Translations under genes and position numbers: made by a program
The notes under the pieces: model-generated
What the model was told of the DNA's origin: nothing
Database searches by the model: none
What the model saw: only the letters and a program-made list of their open reading frames with translations
Source of the DNA: Gammaproteobacteria bacterium
GTDB taxonomy: Bacteria > Pseudomonadota > Gammaproteobacteria > DSM-19610
DNA length: 64,000 bases
Assembly: GCA_015494295.1 (NCBI GenBank)
Contig: WGBO01000045.1
Coordinates: forward strand, 1-64,000
Direction: 5' to 3'
Part shown: positions 8,129 through 17,524 of the stretch, piece by piece
How positions within the stretch are numbered: position 1 is the stretch's first letter
Layout of the letters: the number at the start of each line of letters is the position of its first letter

Positions 8129-9585
8129 ATATTGCACGTGAACTTATGCTTGCAATCCTGGACGATGAATGCCTTCCCAATCTGTATGAGGGCCAGGATG
8201 GCGAACAGCTCACGCGACAACACTTCGCGTCATCCGTCGCAATTCGACGCAGGGAACTGGAGAGACACATAAGAGCGAATGACAAGGTAATCATATCAGC
8301 CGAACGGGGAATCCACTTTTATATAGACCTTGTTAGCGTATGGGCGCTTGGCGCCGTCGCAGTTCCATATTCTCCATCTGATGGAAAGGACCACCTGGAG
8401 ACAATCAGATCCATCTCGAACGCCAGCCACTTGCTTGATGATCGCTGGGAATTACCAAATTCGTGTGATGAAGCGTTTTTACACAATGAGATCAGGGAAT
8501 TTACCGAAAAAGGCGAGCATGATTGTTGCGCAATATTGTTCACATCTGGTTCAACGGGAAAACCGAAGGGTGTGATTCTTTCCCAACACTCCTTGCTCGG
8601 TAACGCACAATCCACTCTGAAAATAACCACCCTGCGAAACCAACGCCTGTTCGTAAACATCCCCTTTCATTTCACTAGCTGCATCTGCCATTTTCTGTCC
8701 GCCTGTATCAGCGGATCGACGTTTATCGGCATTGAAAAGAAACTGATGTTTCGGGATTTCACATCCCTGTTTGCCAAAACAAAGGCATCCGGTTTTGGCG
8801 GGGCGCCGGTACAGCTACGATGGCTTGCCGAGTGCGAACCGGAGCACCACGAGGAAATCAGAGCCAGACTGAAATTTGCTTTCTCGTCTGGCGACCATCT
8901 ACCCATTGATGTAGGGCAGAGACTTTGTCATCTCTTCCCTGAACTTGAGCTTTATACGGCGTACGGCCTTACCGAACTCGGCGGGCGTTTCTGTATCCTG
9001 AAGGCATCGGAACAACACCTTTATCCCGGTAGTGTAGGAAAACCTATTGGCACGATGAGCGTTCGGATTGTAAGTATGGAGGATCAGGATCGAGAAGTTC
9101 CAGCCAATATTGACGGCCTGATACTCGCCAAAGGCGACCTGATCTCGCCAGGCTACCTCAATAACAGCGACGCGACACAACGGGCTTTCCGAAATGGCAG
9201 CCTGCATACCGGTGATATTGGACACCTAAACGAGGATGGGTATCTTTTTGTCACTGGACGAGCAAACGACGTGTTCAAGGTCAACGGGAGAAAAGTATCA
9301 GCACAGATTATTTCCGACACGCTGCTGGAGCTTGACGTATTTACCGACGTAGCGGTAATCGGCCATGAGGTTCCAGTTTTTGGGACTGTACCGCTTGCGT
9401 TCTGCGTCCTGAGGAATCCCGATGGATTTCGAAAAGGGATCGTATTGAAGTATCTTCGCGAACGGCTTCCAAACTCACATATACCCCACCAGTTCATTAT
9501 GCTGGACAAAATACCACGAACGGGGTCAGGCAAGGTTCAGCGCGATGAACTTCGGAAACTGCTGAACTCCACCAGAGTCTATTAG
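8125..9585 (+). CDS. Acyl/aminoacyl-AMP ligase, DltA-like
   Basis: The 486-residue adenylate-forming enzyme has motif A3 (FTSGSTGKPKG, residues 140-149), A5 (YGLTE), A7 (TGDIG), A8 (GRANDVFKVNGRK) and A10 (PRTGSGKVQRDEL) with the catalytic lysine at 470. All key residues look intact. It starts at an ATG overlapping the DltD-like stop (ATGA), so translation is probably coupled. In this operon it should activate a carboxylic or amino acid with ATP and load it on the carrier protein, as DltA does with D-alanine. The A8 wording resembles acyl-CoA ligases as much as DltA, so the substrate is open. It is convergent with the next gene, 19 bases apart. Confidence 0.8.
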   Translation: MNIARELMLAILDDECLPNLYEGQDGEQLTRQHFASSVAIRRRELERHIRANDKVIISAERGIHFYIDLVSVWALGAVAVPYSPSDGKDHLETIRSISNASHLLDDRWELPNSCDEAFLHNEIREFTEKGEHDCCAILFTSGSTGKPKGVILSQHSLLGNAQSTLKITTLRNQRLFVNIPFHFTSCICHFLSACISGSTFIGIEKKLMFRDFTSLFAKTKASGFGGAPVQLRWLAECEPEHHEEIRARLKFAFSSGDHLPIDVGQRLCHLFPELELYTAYGLTELGGRFCILKASEQHLYPGSVGKPIGTMSVRIVSMEDQDREVPANIDGLILAKGDLISPGYLNNSDATQRAFRNGSLHTGDIGHLNEDGYLFVTGRANDVFKVNGRKVSAQIISDTLLELDVFTDVAVIGHEVPVFGTVPLAFCVLRNPDGFRKGIVLKYLRERLPNSHIPHQFIMLDKIPRTGSGKVQRDELRKLLNSTRVY

Positions 9586-9604
9586 TGACTTGTTACTGGA
9601 ACAA

Positions 9605-10405
9605 TCACCAGCCATCCGAATCTTCGTAGCCGAGCCGGACAAGGCGGTCTCCAATAAACGTTTTGAATACATCTTTCGCCTCGTCCGAGAAATGATTTTT
9701 CCAATCGCCAACAATACCCTTTCTCAAATAATTAGTCTTTTGCTCCTGCCCTGGATTACGGTTAGCCAGGTTTCGGAAGGAATACCTTTCTACCACTGCG
9801 CTGCATTCAGACCTCGTTGTTTTTTCACCGAGCTTTCGATTAATTTCGTGCAAGGTGTCAACCGGAGCTGAAATCAAATCCTCGTATCGGCATTCAATTA
9901 TCCCTTCCACTCCATACCAGGAGTCAAAATAGTGATTGAACGTAAACCCCGGGCTTAGCGGCCGGGTAAAGTTAAAACGAATAAACTCCGGCATGTTTTC
10001 CCTGATGTCATTCCTGTCTGAAAATGACAACGCCCTGCGGTACATCTCGACAAACGACGGGTGGTTTCTATTGGAGTGGAATAGCGTGTGATAGTACCAG
10101 GATACCATTACGTCCCTGGGGTCTCTCCAGAACACGATGGTTGGCCCGCGAACACCGTGTCCCAGATAGTGTCCGTGATATATAGCCTTTCGAAGGGGTG
10201 GAAATTCCTGACGGGGAAACGGAATACCAGTAGTAGCACTCAACATTTGCGCAAGCCAGGACGCGCCAGACTTCGGATACTCGGTAACCAGTATCAAGCC
10301 CATGGGCGCGTGAAGGTACCTCAGCATCATCTTCCGATATACTGCCTCTACCCTTATGACAAAACGACTACGGACCCGCCGCGTTTCACTGTTATTCCGC
10401 ACCAT
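9605..10405 (-). CDS. PAPS-dependent sulfotransferase (family 1 type)
   Basis: The 5'-phosphosulfate loop YPKSGASW, the 3'-phosphate site RDPRDVMVSWYYH and the C-terminal RKGIVGDWKNHF are the three PAPS-binding motifs of cytosolic-type sulfotransferases, in the right order. The enzyme would transfer sulfate from PAPS to a hydroxyl or amine of a sugar or lipid-linked intermediate. The frame is open to 10,495, but I use the ATG at 10,403-10,405, which has AGGTG just upstream and overlaps the deacetylase end by 14 bases; that gives 266 residues. It is the last gene of a deacetylase/sulfotransferase run in the polysaccharide block. The acceptor is unknown. Confidence 0.8.
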   Translation of the reverse strand: MVRNNSETRRVRSRFVIRVEAVYRKMMLRYLHAPMGLILVTEYPKSGASWLAQMLSATTGIPFPRQEFPPLRKAIYHGHYLGHGVRGPTIVFWRDPRDVMVSWYYHTLFHSNRNHPSFVEMYRRALSFSDRNDIRENMPEFIRFNFTRPLSPGFTFNHYFDSWYGVEGIIECRYEDLISAPVDTLHEINRKLGEKTTRSECSAVVERYSFRNLANRNPGQEQKTNYLRKGIVGDWKNHFSDEAKDVFKTFIGDRLVRLGYEDSDGW

Positions 10406-11351
10406 ACGCACCTGTACTCGGTCTTGCCCCCCTGGAACACAGACAATCCTTTGCAAGTTGAGACATGGTGAGTATATCGACCGTTCCTTCGTCACGAAGC
10501 TTTACGATATCCTCCAAAAACACCTGAAAACGCGCATGATGTTCGGGAGTCCTGGCCAAATTGAATGGGTGCAGCCATACATGATAGGTTCCATTGCCAC
10601 CCGCCAGACATCGTAAAAGCTTTCTGATCTGGGATTCAAGCCTCACTCTCCTGAGATGCTCATACCGGCCCGCTGGCCAATTGAAAAATAATGACCCGGT
10701 TTGATATACCTCGCCAAACTCCCCGGTAGCCGTAACCGACGCGGCGATTGAGACACCCACTCGCGTCATCAGTCTCTGCAACCGGGAACGAGGGTTTCCG
10801 GAAGGAACAAAACGTGGATTGAGACGGAAATTCATCGGATTCTTGCGCGCAATATCACGGCGAAAGTCATCCTGGTCGCGCGGGAAAATCACACTTGACA
10901 CCGCATACCCGAAAAACTTGTTCAGTTGCTCTATCGACATAAATATGTCGTAAAGATATGCATCTCGAGTAACGTCGGCGTGCTGCGCATAAATATGCGT
11001 ACTTGAGTGCGAGCAAATTTCATGGGCGACAGATTGACAGAGCAAATTCTCAACGACATCAAGCGCGCACCGGGTCTTCCAGTCTGCGCCCCTGTAAAAT
11101 TCGATCACTTTATCTCTATACGACCTCGGTAAGTGATCGACGACCAAGTCGGATTCACGATCCACCAACATTGAGGACACAAGGCCCCATGTGACAGGGA
11201 CTTCGTAACTGGAGAGCTGCCCAGTCAACTCCGCCATTACCTGTCGAAGCCTGCCATATATTCCGCTGGATTCACGTTGTCTCCAACGATTATCTTCGAG
11301 GACTCCCCAGCCAAGTTCAAAATCAAAACTAATGACAATTCGACTTTTCAA
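10392..11351 (-). CDS. Polysaccharide deacetylase-family (CE4) protein
   Basis: Near the N-terminus SFDFELGW gives the acidic motif 1, and HEICSHSSTH near residue 115 supplies the HxxxH metal site of NodB-homology deacetylases; FPRDQ follows. Length is 319 residues with no signal peptide, so it probably acts in the cytoplasm on a nucleotide- or lipid-linked sugar. Removing an N-acetyl group next to sulfotransferase genes could create a free amine for N-sulfation, as in heparan-type chemistry (inference). The reading frame starts at TTG overlapping the upstream stop (TTGA); no ATG occurs for the next 38 codons, which would cut off motif 1, so the TTG is needed. Confidence 0.7.
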   Translation of the reverse strand: MKSRIVISFDFELGWGVLEDNRWRQRESSGIYGRLRQVMAELTGQLSSYEVPVTWGLVSSMLVDRESDLVVDHLPRSYRDKVIEFYRGADWKTRCALDVVENLLCQSVAHEICSHSSTHIYAQHADVTRDAYLYDIFMSIEQLNKFFGYAVSSVIFPRDQDDFRRDIARKNPMNFRLNPRFVPSGNPRSRLQRLMTRVGVSIAASVTATGEFGEVYQTGSLFFNWPAGRYEHLRRVRLESQIRKLLRCLAGGNGTYHVWLHPFNLARTPEHHARFQVFLEDIVKLRDEGTVDILTMSQLAKDCLCSRGARPSTGAYGAE

Positions 11352-12247
11352 AGATCTTTCTCAATATCAGAAATCATCAGACGGAGATCATCAACTTGAT
11401 CAGGGGCAAAAGTTGTCGAAGCGGCTTTACGGTTATGTATAAAAATTGATATATCACCGACACGGAGAAGATCGCGTGAAAAAGCACATTCGGGTTTCTT
11501 CAGGCCGATATGCTCGAAAATCCCTTCAAGCTGGGTATGCGGAGACTCCACGAACTTCTCATATGAGCAAAAATATATGTCATTCAGTGCATTATCAATA
11601 TCATCGACTACCAGGCGATAAAACATGATCCATTGCCTGTACAGAAAGCTCTTTGGATACCTGTCAGCGTCAAGGATTTTGGCTGCCAAACCTTGTGGAC
11701 GGCTGCGCCTCGCAATTCCATTGGCGACGGCTTCAGGATTCCGAGTGACGCAAATAAATCTTGCTCCGGGAAACGCCTTCCTAAGCGCTGGAATACGAAC
11801 GGTATTGGAAATCGATTTTTCGAGAAACTGTTTGCCGTCACGCAGCCATGGGCGAAGATCCGAAAAAAACCGTTTGGCCGAAACCTCTCCCGTTTTTCTC
11901 TGCGCGTGAATCCTGACACAATTCCCATACATTCCTCTTGGCCACCCCCCCTCCTCGAACGAACATAGCGCCGTGGTGAGGCGATCTCCTTCGATGGGTG
12001 CCGAGGCGACATCGGGATGCGCCGCAATCGCATTCTTGATGATGGTAGTTCCGGAATTGTAGGAACCTATCACAAATATCATGCCCTCTGGCCGACATTC
12101 CCGGAAAAACCGCTTCAAAAAAAACCTGAGGAACCGGACCCGGTAGGCGCGAATAAAAATCTCATACGGCACTGCCAGATACGCTGGAATCCGATGTCTT
12201 TCCACAATTCGACGGATCGCCGTCGATTTATCAGACCCACTGTGCAT
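11348..12247 (-). CDS. Sulfotransferase-family protein
   Basis: Residues near 57 read FVIGSYNSGTTIIKNAI, a P-loop-like 5'-phosphosulfate site, and FICVTRNPEAVANGIA near 165 is the 3'-phosphate-binding region of the Sulfotransferase_3-type families. A hydrophobic/basic N-terminal stretch may associate with the membrane. Length is 299 residues, normal for the group. It overlaps the deacetylase start by 3 bases. It is one of three dissimilar sulfotransferases in this locus. The acceptor cannot be inferred beyond its being part of the surface glycan or its lipid-linked precursor. Confidence 0.7.
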   Translation of the reverse strand: MHSGSDKSTAIRRIVERHRIPAYLAVPYEIFIRAYRVRFLRFFLKRFFRECRPEGMIFVIGSYNSGTTIIKNAIAAHPDVASAPIEGDRLTTALCSFEEGGWPRGMYGNCVRIHAQRKTGEVSAKRFFSDLRPWLRDGKQFLEKSISNTVRIPALRKAFPGARFICVTRNPEAVANGIARRSRPQGLAAKILDADRYPKSFLYRQWIMFYRLVVDDIDNALNDIYFCSYEKFVESPHTQLEGIFEHIGLKKPECAFSRDLLRVGDISIFIHNRKAASTTFAPDQVDDLRLMISDIEKDL

Positions 12248-12309
12248 ATATCGTAAAACTCCATCCGTCTACGCGAGAAAGACGAAAGCTGATCCAGTTC
12301 AACGCGTGT

Positions 12310-13500
12310 TCAAGCTCTACACATGGGAGTGTTACCAGTAAGCCGCGGAGAGTCATACAGCGCTATACACAACCACCCTACGATTGTAAATATCCCCTCT
12401 ACCGTACTTCCCACACTAAGCCCCAGAATTGGAATAACAAGCAGCATATGGTACCCACTCCCTGGCGACGAAATAACTCCTGAAAGATAGCGCATAACGA
12501 GTAAAAAATATATTGATAATCCGAGGACGAGACCGGGAATCCCGTTCATGTAAGCGCTCGCCAGGACGAAGTTATGTACATACACGCCCTCTACAAGCTT
12601 CGCGCCGTATCCCCATCCCAGTATCGGTCTTTCGTAAATCCGGGAAAGCGCCTGCTCGTACTGTTGAATGCGGGATGAATCACTTATATCGAATACGCGA
12701 AGATCGTCATGAAAGGAATAGTAGGCCAGAACCGTTACCAGCAGAATGAGTATCCCACCGGCACCCATGGCCGCACGTCGGCGAAAATCCATGTATTTTG
12801 AAAATAAAAGCACAAGACTTGCTGATACCGCAATAAACGCGCGTCTGGAAACCGTAGCCAGCATAAATACAGTGTTGACCGCAACAACCGAAATTGAGCG
12901 AAGTCCAGGCCGGGCGACTCCGGAAAGCAACACGATTATATAAAATGCGAAAACTTCCCCCATTACATTTCGCATGAAATCTGAGCTTCGCTCAATATCC
13001 TCGCTTCCAAGAAATCCCGAAATAGAACGCGCAACCGGTAGGGTGAGAGCGTCATACCCGATCCCCGCGGAAAAATCGAAGCCGCTGCCCATTAAAACAA
13101 AAATAGCAATAACCACCGCCGCCAGAAAGACAACAGTTCCACCGGCGACGCCATAAACAGTGGATACGGCGACATCTTTATAAGAGTATCCTGACAGATG
13201 ACTCTTCAATCCAAGGTACATAAAAAAATATGCTGTCGATTTTACAAGCGCGAAAAACCCCGTTTCAGACCATGTCACGAGCAACGAAACAGAGCTAATA
13301 ATCACGTAACACAGGATAAGTGAATCGAGTGTTGTAAACACCCTGTACAATCTTCCCGAAACAACCATCCTGAACAATACGACCAGACTTATCACGACCA
13401 GCGTGATAAGTGGCAGAGACGCGCCCAACGGACCTCTAGCCACTGAAAAAAACGGGAGCACGGCGACAAACACCATATATAGTAACAATCCGGTATACAC
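12310..13500 (-). CDS. wzy: O-antigen polymerase/ligase-like membrane protein (Wzy candidate)
   Basis: This 396-residue protein has about ten hydrophobic helices and, near residue 280, SSRIQQYEQALSRIYERPILGWG followed by VHNFVLASAYMNGIPG. That pattern (arginine, long loop, P-x-x-G-x-G, then HN and GIPG) marks the O-antigen ligase/polymerase superfamily (Wzy_C). Together with a Wzx flippase, a Wzz and an initiating transferase in the same block it is best read as the polymerase. It starts at GTG; an ATG eight codons in (13,476) is the alternative. WaaL-type ligase is possible but less likely inside this locus. Confidence 0.7.
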   Translation of the reverse strand: MYTGLLLYMVFVAVLPFFSVARGPLGASLPLITLVVISLVVLFRMVVSGRLYRVFTTLDSLILCYVIISSVSLLVTWSETGFFALVKSTAYFFMYLGLKSHLSGYSYKDVAVSTVYGVAGGTVVFLAAVVIAIFVLMGSGFDFSAGIGYDALTLPVARSISGFLGSEDIERSSDFMRNVMGEVFAFYIIVLLSGVARPGLRSISVVAVNTVFMLATVSRRAFIAVSASLVLLFSKYMDFRRRAAMGAGGILILLVTVLAYYSFHDDLRVFDISDSSRIQQYEQALSRIYERPILGWGYGAKLVEGVYVHNFVLASAYMNGIPGLVLGLSIYFLLVMRYLSGVISSPGSGYHMLLVIPILGLSVGSTVEGIFTIVGWLCIALYDSPRLTGNTPMCRA

Positions 13501-13511
13501 GGCTTATGTAT

Positions 13512-14165
13512 CTATATGGATTGAATAATATTTACCCGATATAAATAATAGATATTCGAAACGACCCTGGTATCAAAACCGGCTGCCTTCGATTCCTCAA
13601 AAAGCAAAGGGATATCGTGCCAGTAGCCTATACGAGACGTAATCCAGGATTTCACTTTCTTGAGGAGGCTCCGACGCGCCCCACCTATCGCCTCCGACGA
13701 TCCCAGGCCTGAATGGAAAACGCCTCGCATTTCACTGACCGGAATCCCAAGGTGAACACACTTCCCGCCACCGCCTAGCAATCGCCTCTGCATATTGAAC
13801 ATCGCTGTCACATCGCCAGGCGAAAGGTATTGCAACACACCGTAACTGAAGATAATGTCATATTCACCCTCACATTTCTCCAAAAAACCCAGTAGATCCT
13901 CCTGATGCAAATCCATCTCTCCGTGCCGGTTCCGAAACTTCGACAGCAATGCGGGAGAGAAATCAACACCGGTATATTTGGCGCTGTCAATTCCGAGAAA
14001 TTCGAATAGCGCACCGTCTCCACAGCCAAGCTCCAGAACCCGCTTTCCTGAAAGGTTACCACAATGGTAAAGAACCTCACGCGCAAGATCATGATAGAAG
14101 TTTGGGTTATCTTCTGCGTGTAGCGGTGACGTCTTGTCGGACCAGTACGAAATCCAGTTACTCAT
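13512..14165 (-). CDS. Class I SAM-dependent methyltransferase
   Basis: The 217-residue protein has VLELGCGDGALFEFLG near residue 43 (SAM-binding motif I), VDFSPALL (motif II acidic region) and YDIIFSYGVLQYL (motif IV). These are the landmarks of a Rossmann-fold methyltransferase. Its place between the wzx and wzy genes suggests it methylates a sugar of the repeat unit or a chain end. A spacing of 12 bases from the flippase gene supports co-transcription. Substrate unknown. Confidence 0.75.
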   Translation of the reverse strand: MSNWISYWSDKTSPLHAEDNPNFYHDLAREVLYHCGNLSGKRVLELGCGDGALFEFLGIDSAKYTGVDFSPALLSKFRNRHGEMDLHQEDLLGFLEKCEGEYDIIFSYGVLQYLSPGDVTAMFNMQRRLLGGGGKCVHLGIPVSEMRGVFHSGLGSSEAIGGARRSLLKKVKSWITSRIGYWHDIPLLFEESKAAGFDTRVVSNIYYLYRVNIIQSI

Positions 14166-14177
14166 CGTTAGCGCCTT

Positions 14178-15458
14178 TTATAACAACGTGATCGTGTACA
14201 TAGTCATTCCGAAATGTCCCACACCCAGAATACCTGACACTCCCCTTCTCACGCCGAGCATCCGTAGCGTGAGGAGCGACCATATGACATTGTAAATTAC
14301 GGTTACAATGACATACGTTATCAAAAATCCCTGAACGCCTGTTTTACCGAGCTGCCAAAACAATAATACATACAGAATCAACGTATAAACTGATTCGTAT
14401 AACAACGCGAGGCTTTGTTTCTTTTTGGCGTCATACACCCGGTCAAGCCAGGAAAGAAGCAACAGTATTGACGCTGCAGGATACAGTATGACCAGGTAAT
14501 CCGGAACTTTTTCCCAACCGCTCGGCAAGACCCCGACAAGCCAAGGCATCGAGAAAATCAATACCGGATAAAAAACCAGCGACGTCACAGTTCCATAAAG
14601 CAGGACATTTGAGACATGTCTTTTAATCCTTTGGTCGCCCGACACTGTTTGGGCGAATTCCCGGAAATAGGCACGACGCAATGCCGATCCAATGAGGTTT
14701 ACTGGCGAGTACATCACTCTATGGGACAGGGCTATATTTCCGGTTACAGCGGTGCCAAAATATACTCCGCTCAGATAGTATATCCCCCTGAACTGGAGAT
14801 TCGAAAGCAACGTTGTAAAAACGGAATGGACATATCGTTTGAGCTCCTTTATCGGAACGTACTTGACCACACACTCTTCAATATTCCGCCTGAAGACCAG
14901 GTGCTTATATATAGCTAAAGACACACCTCGTGCAACGAGATAAATCATCAATAATCGGATTTCGCCTTCGGGATCTGGAGGGACTATCAGAAGCAACCCA
15001 AACAACATTACGGCAAACGCGAGCTCTGACTTCCCAATTAATTTTATCCGGTCAAAACGAATTGCCAGATGTGACGCGACCTGGCTTAACCCCATCAGGA
15101 AACAATAGACTCCTCCAAGAAGCGAGACGGTAACGGGAGACGCGACCTCTCCCTGAAATTCCAGAAAAAGTCGTATCAGAATCGAACAAATAATCGAGCT
15201 TGTGGAAATTAGGGCAAGGCAATAAAAAGCCAGCGTCGGAACCACGCTTTCGTCCTCGACAACGAGGGCTCGTTCTATTCGCAGTGAGGAAACGGCACCA
15301 AGCAGGGTCGAAATGCTTATTATGAGGGTAAATGCGCCGAAACTTTTCGGATCATACTTGAACAGAATAAGCGGAATCGTAAGGAATGTTATCGCCTGCG
15401 CACCCGCACCGGTTTTGAATAGATAGAAAAATCCCTTAACGGGATCTGTCTTTCTCAT
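14178..15458 (-). CDS. wzx: Polysaccharide flippase (Wzx-like, MOP superfamily)
   Basis: Of 426 residues most lie in about twelve hydrophobic helices. The N-terminus (GFFYLFKTGAGAQAITFLTI) and the pattern of paired helices with charged loops look like Wzx/PST-type exporters. It would turn the undecaprenyl-linked repeat unit to the periplasmic face for Wzy polymerisation. The ATG overlaps the end of the FemAB-like gene by four bases. There is no short diagnostic motif in this family, so the call rests on membrane topology, length and location. Confidence 0.75.
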   Translation of the reverse strand: MRKTDPVKGFFYLFKTGAGAQAITFLTIPLILFKYDPKSFGAFTLIISISTLLGAVSSLRIERALVVEDESVVPTLAFYCLALISTSSIICSILIRLFLEFQGEVASPVTVSLLGGVYCFLMGLSQVASHLAIRFDRIKLIGKSELAFAVMLFGLLLIVPPDPEGEIRLLMIYLVARGVSLAIYKHLVFRRNIEECVVKYVPIKELKRYVHSVFTTLLSNLQFRGIYYLSGVYFGTAVTGNIALSHRVMYSPVNLIGSALRRAYFREFAQTVSGDQRIKRHVSNVLLYGTVTSLVFYPVLIFSMPWLVGVLPSGWEKVPDYLVILYPAASILLLLSWLDRVYDAKKKQSLALLYESVYTLILYVLLFWQLGKTGVQGFLITYVIVTVIYNVIWSLLTLRMLGVRRGVSGILGVGHFGMTMYTITLL

Positions 15459-16357
15459 TTCCCGAAAACTACCATGCTGCTGGAAATATCGAATTTGGTC
15501 ACTTGATGATAAGGCGAAGGTAGCGCCCCGAAATTCCGAATAAACTTGTCTATCCCTCTTTGCATACTTCCCTCAAAATCAAAAACACTGGAATGCAATG
15601 ACGCCCGCTCTATTGCCGTCCACATTGTCAGCATCATGGCACCGCTGTTACGCAAATTCGGATCCGTTCCACCAACGAGATAGTAGGATTCGTCATTATG
15701 CCAGACAACCAACAAGGCGCTATGCGGATTGTTGTCGGAATCTCTCGCTATCAGGATCTCGCCTTTTCCCCGTCGTTTCACCTCTCTCCATAGCTCTGTC
15801 AAAAGCCGCCCCGGATAACCTGGCCGCTTACCCTGGTTATACATGGTGCGGGAAAAAAGCTCATACAGAACTTCTGGCGAATCCTCACTGCTTACCGTAA
15901 CGCACCGAGTCGCTTTTTTTATATTACGTTTCGCGTTTGAATTAAAATCACTCCATACGCGATCGAGATTCTTGATGCCCTCGATCCTGTAGGTATATCG
16001 TATCGTTTCCTTGTAGCCTTCCCAAAAAAGTGGGCTCCACCATAAAAACCCAGGGTGGAAGTTTATCTTGAATCGCACGTGAGGCGGTAAATTCCTCAAC
16101 AAGTGCGGAACCGAGTCGGAAATAACCGTAAGTGCCTGCTGCTTGGTTATATCCGGGACGCTATTCTCCCAGGATACCCCCAGAAATGGAGTGAGCGGAG
16201 GCCTGTATATTTCCTTGAGGCCGAACCAGCGCTGCCGTACCGCACAGGTCATCGCGACCGTTCCGTACCTGTGCTCAAACGTCGAACGGTGCCAGTTACC
16301 GCCCGCACAAATATCAAGCCACCAGGCTTCCTGGAAAATACTGGGGGCCGGGATCAC
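15455..16357 (-). CDS. FemAB/GNAT-like acyltransferase
   Basis: The 300-residue soluble protein resembles FemAB-like GNAT proteins: an N-terminal half with YRPPLTPFLGV, a central SNAKRNIKKA basic stretch, and near the C-terminus YYLVGGTDPNLRNSGA followed by FDFEGSMQRGIDKFIRNFG, the acyl-donor-binding and core strand region. It starts at GTG overlapping the glycosyltransferase stop (GTGA). With the DegT aminotransferase two genes away it could N-acylate a 4-amino sugar, adding an acetyl, formyl-type or aminoacyl group (inference). Donor (acyl-CoA or aminoacyl-tRNA) is not decided. Confidence 0.65.
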   Translation of the reverse strand: MIPAPSIFQEAWWLDICAGGNWHRSTFEHRYGTVAMTCAVRQRWFGLKEIYRPPLTPFLGVSWENSVPDITKQQALTVISDSVPHLLRNLPPHVRFKINFHPGFLWWSPLFWEGYKETIRYTYRIEGIKNLDRVWSDFNSNAKRNIKKATRCVTVSSEDSPEVLYELFSRTMYNQGKRPGYPGRLLTELWREVKRRGKGEILIARDSDNNPHSALLVVWHNDESYYLVGGTDPNLRNSGAMMLTMWTAIERASLHSSVFDFEGSMQRGIDKFIRNFGALPSPYHQVTKFDISSSMVVFGK

Positions 16358-17487
16358 CTGTTATCTCCAAGCACCGAATCGTGTGTCACCTTCAGGCGGC
16401 TATTCAACTGGCTTTTGAAGTTTTCAATCGAGAATCGTCTGGCCCATTCCTTGCCCATCTCTATGTAGTGGAGTCGAAACTCCGGATCGTCGTAGAACTT
16501 CAATACGGCATTGGCGAACTGACTCTCGTCACCCGGGTCGACAATTACCGCACTGTCGCCAACACTCTCGGGCATGGAAGTAGAATTCGTCACAATCGCC
16601 GGGCACCCCGATGCCATGGCTTCCAGCGCAACCATTCCGAACGATTCAATTCTACTTGCACTAACCAGACACAGGCTGTTCGCCATCATATTCGATAACC
16701 GCCGTCTGTCGACATGCCCCAGCAGCTTTACTCTATCCGCCACTTGTAACTCCGACGCCCGCGCAAGCAATGAGTCCCATTGCCGAATGTCCTGTCCACC
16801 AACAACGCTCAAGGTCCACGGAACTTCCGGTCTGTGCTTCACCAGCTCAGACAACATCCGAAGTACCGTATCGTTATCCTTGTGTCTCTGCATACTGCTA
16901 ACAAGGAGGATACCAACGTCAACCGAACTCCTGGGAACCTCGTTCTCAGTGTCTGAGTCGCCGAAGAAGTCCTCATTTACACCCACGTACAAGACCCCGG
17001 GGGAATTGATTGTGCTACCGCAACTGTCCTCGGCCACATCCGCGAGATATCGTGACTCGAAAATGTTTGCATCGGCGAATCTGCATGCAATCCTGGCGTC
17101 CAGACGCTTCATACGCATTGATATTGAATCGTGCTCCGCCGGCATAAAGCTGAGCAGGTTGATATGGTAGACCATCAAGCGACATCGGCATGGGATGAAG
17201 TAGTTGAACGAGACAAGCCAGTCGAAATCTGATGATTTTGAACGTCTAAGAAAAAACAGCTTAGAGCAGACGTAACGAAAACCGGCTGGCGCATGGGCGA
17301 GAAAACGGATAACACGAACATTCGTGTACCCTGAAACGAGGTTCTGGATGTGTTTTTCGGCGTCCGCCGCACCGATATAAACTGTAATCTGGTTGTCCTG
17401 ACCATCGGCGAGAGCCGAGATCATCTGCCGAAGTACACTTACGCCACCACCAGGGCGAAGTGAACCAGCGTATATTCCTATTTTCAT
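16354..17487 (-). CDS. Glycosyltransferase family 4-like (GT-B)
   Basis: The N-terminus MKIGIYAGSLRPGGGVSVLRQ has the glycine-rich loop of GT4 enzymes. Near residue 280 VSASRIESFGMVALEAMASGCPAIVT contains the E-x7-E nucleotide-sugar site, and the 377-residue length is normal. The ATG at 17,485-17,487 has AAGGA nine bases before it and is preferred over an upstream start at 17,517. It should add one sugar of the lipid-linked repeat unit at the cytoplasmic face. Donor and linkage unknown. Confidence 0.85.
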   Translation of the reverse strand: MKIGIYAGSLRPGGGVSVLRQMISALADGQDNQITVYIGAADAEKHIQNLVSGYTNVRVIRFLAHAPAGFRYVCSKLFFLRRSKSSDFDWLVSFNYFIPCRCRLMVYHINLLSFMPAEHDSISMRMKRLDARIACRFADANIFESRYLADVAEDSCGSTINSPGVLYVGVNEDFFGDSDTENEVPRSSVDVGILLVSSMQRHKDNDTVLRMLSELVKHRPEVPWTLSVVGGQDIRQWDSLLARASELQVADRVKLLGHVDRRRLSNMMANSLCLVSASRIESFGMVALEAMASGCPAIVTNSTSMPESVGDSAVIVDPGDESQFANAVLKFYDDPEFRLHYIEMGKEWARRFSIENFKSQLNSRLKVTHDSVLGDNR

Positions 17488-17524
17488 ACATCCGATTCCT
17501 TCATGAACGCATACCACACGGTCA

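Noticed and set aside
8125..9585. Naming the ligase dltA and the system D-alanylation outright
   Set aside because: The substrate-binding residues cannot be matched to D-alanine by eye and the A8 motif resembles acyl-CoA ligases too, so the acid is left open.
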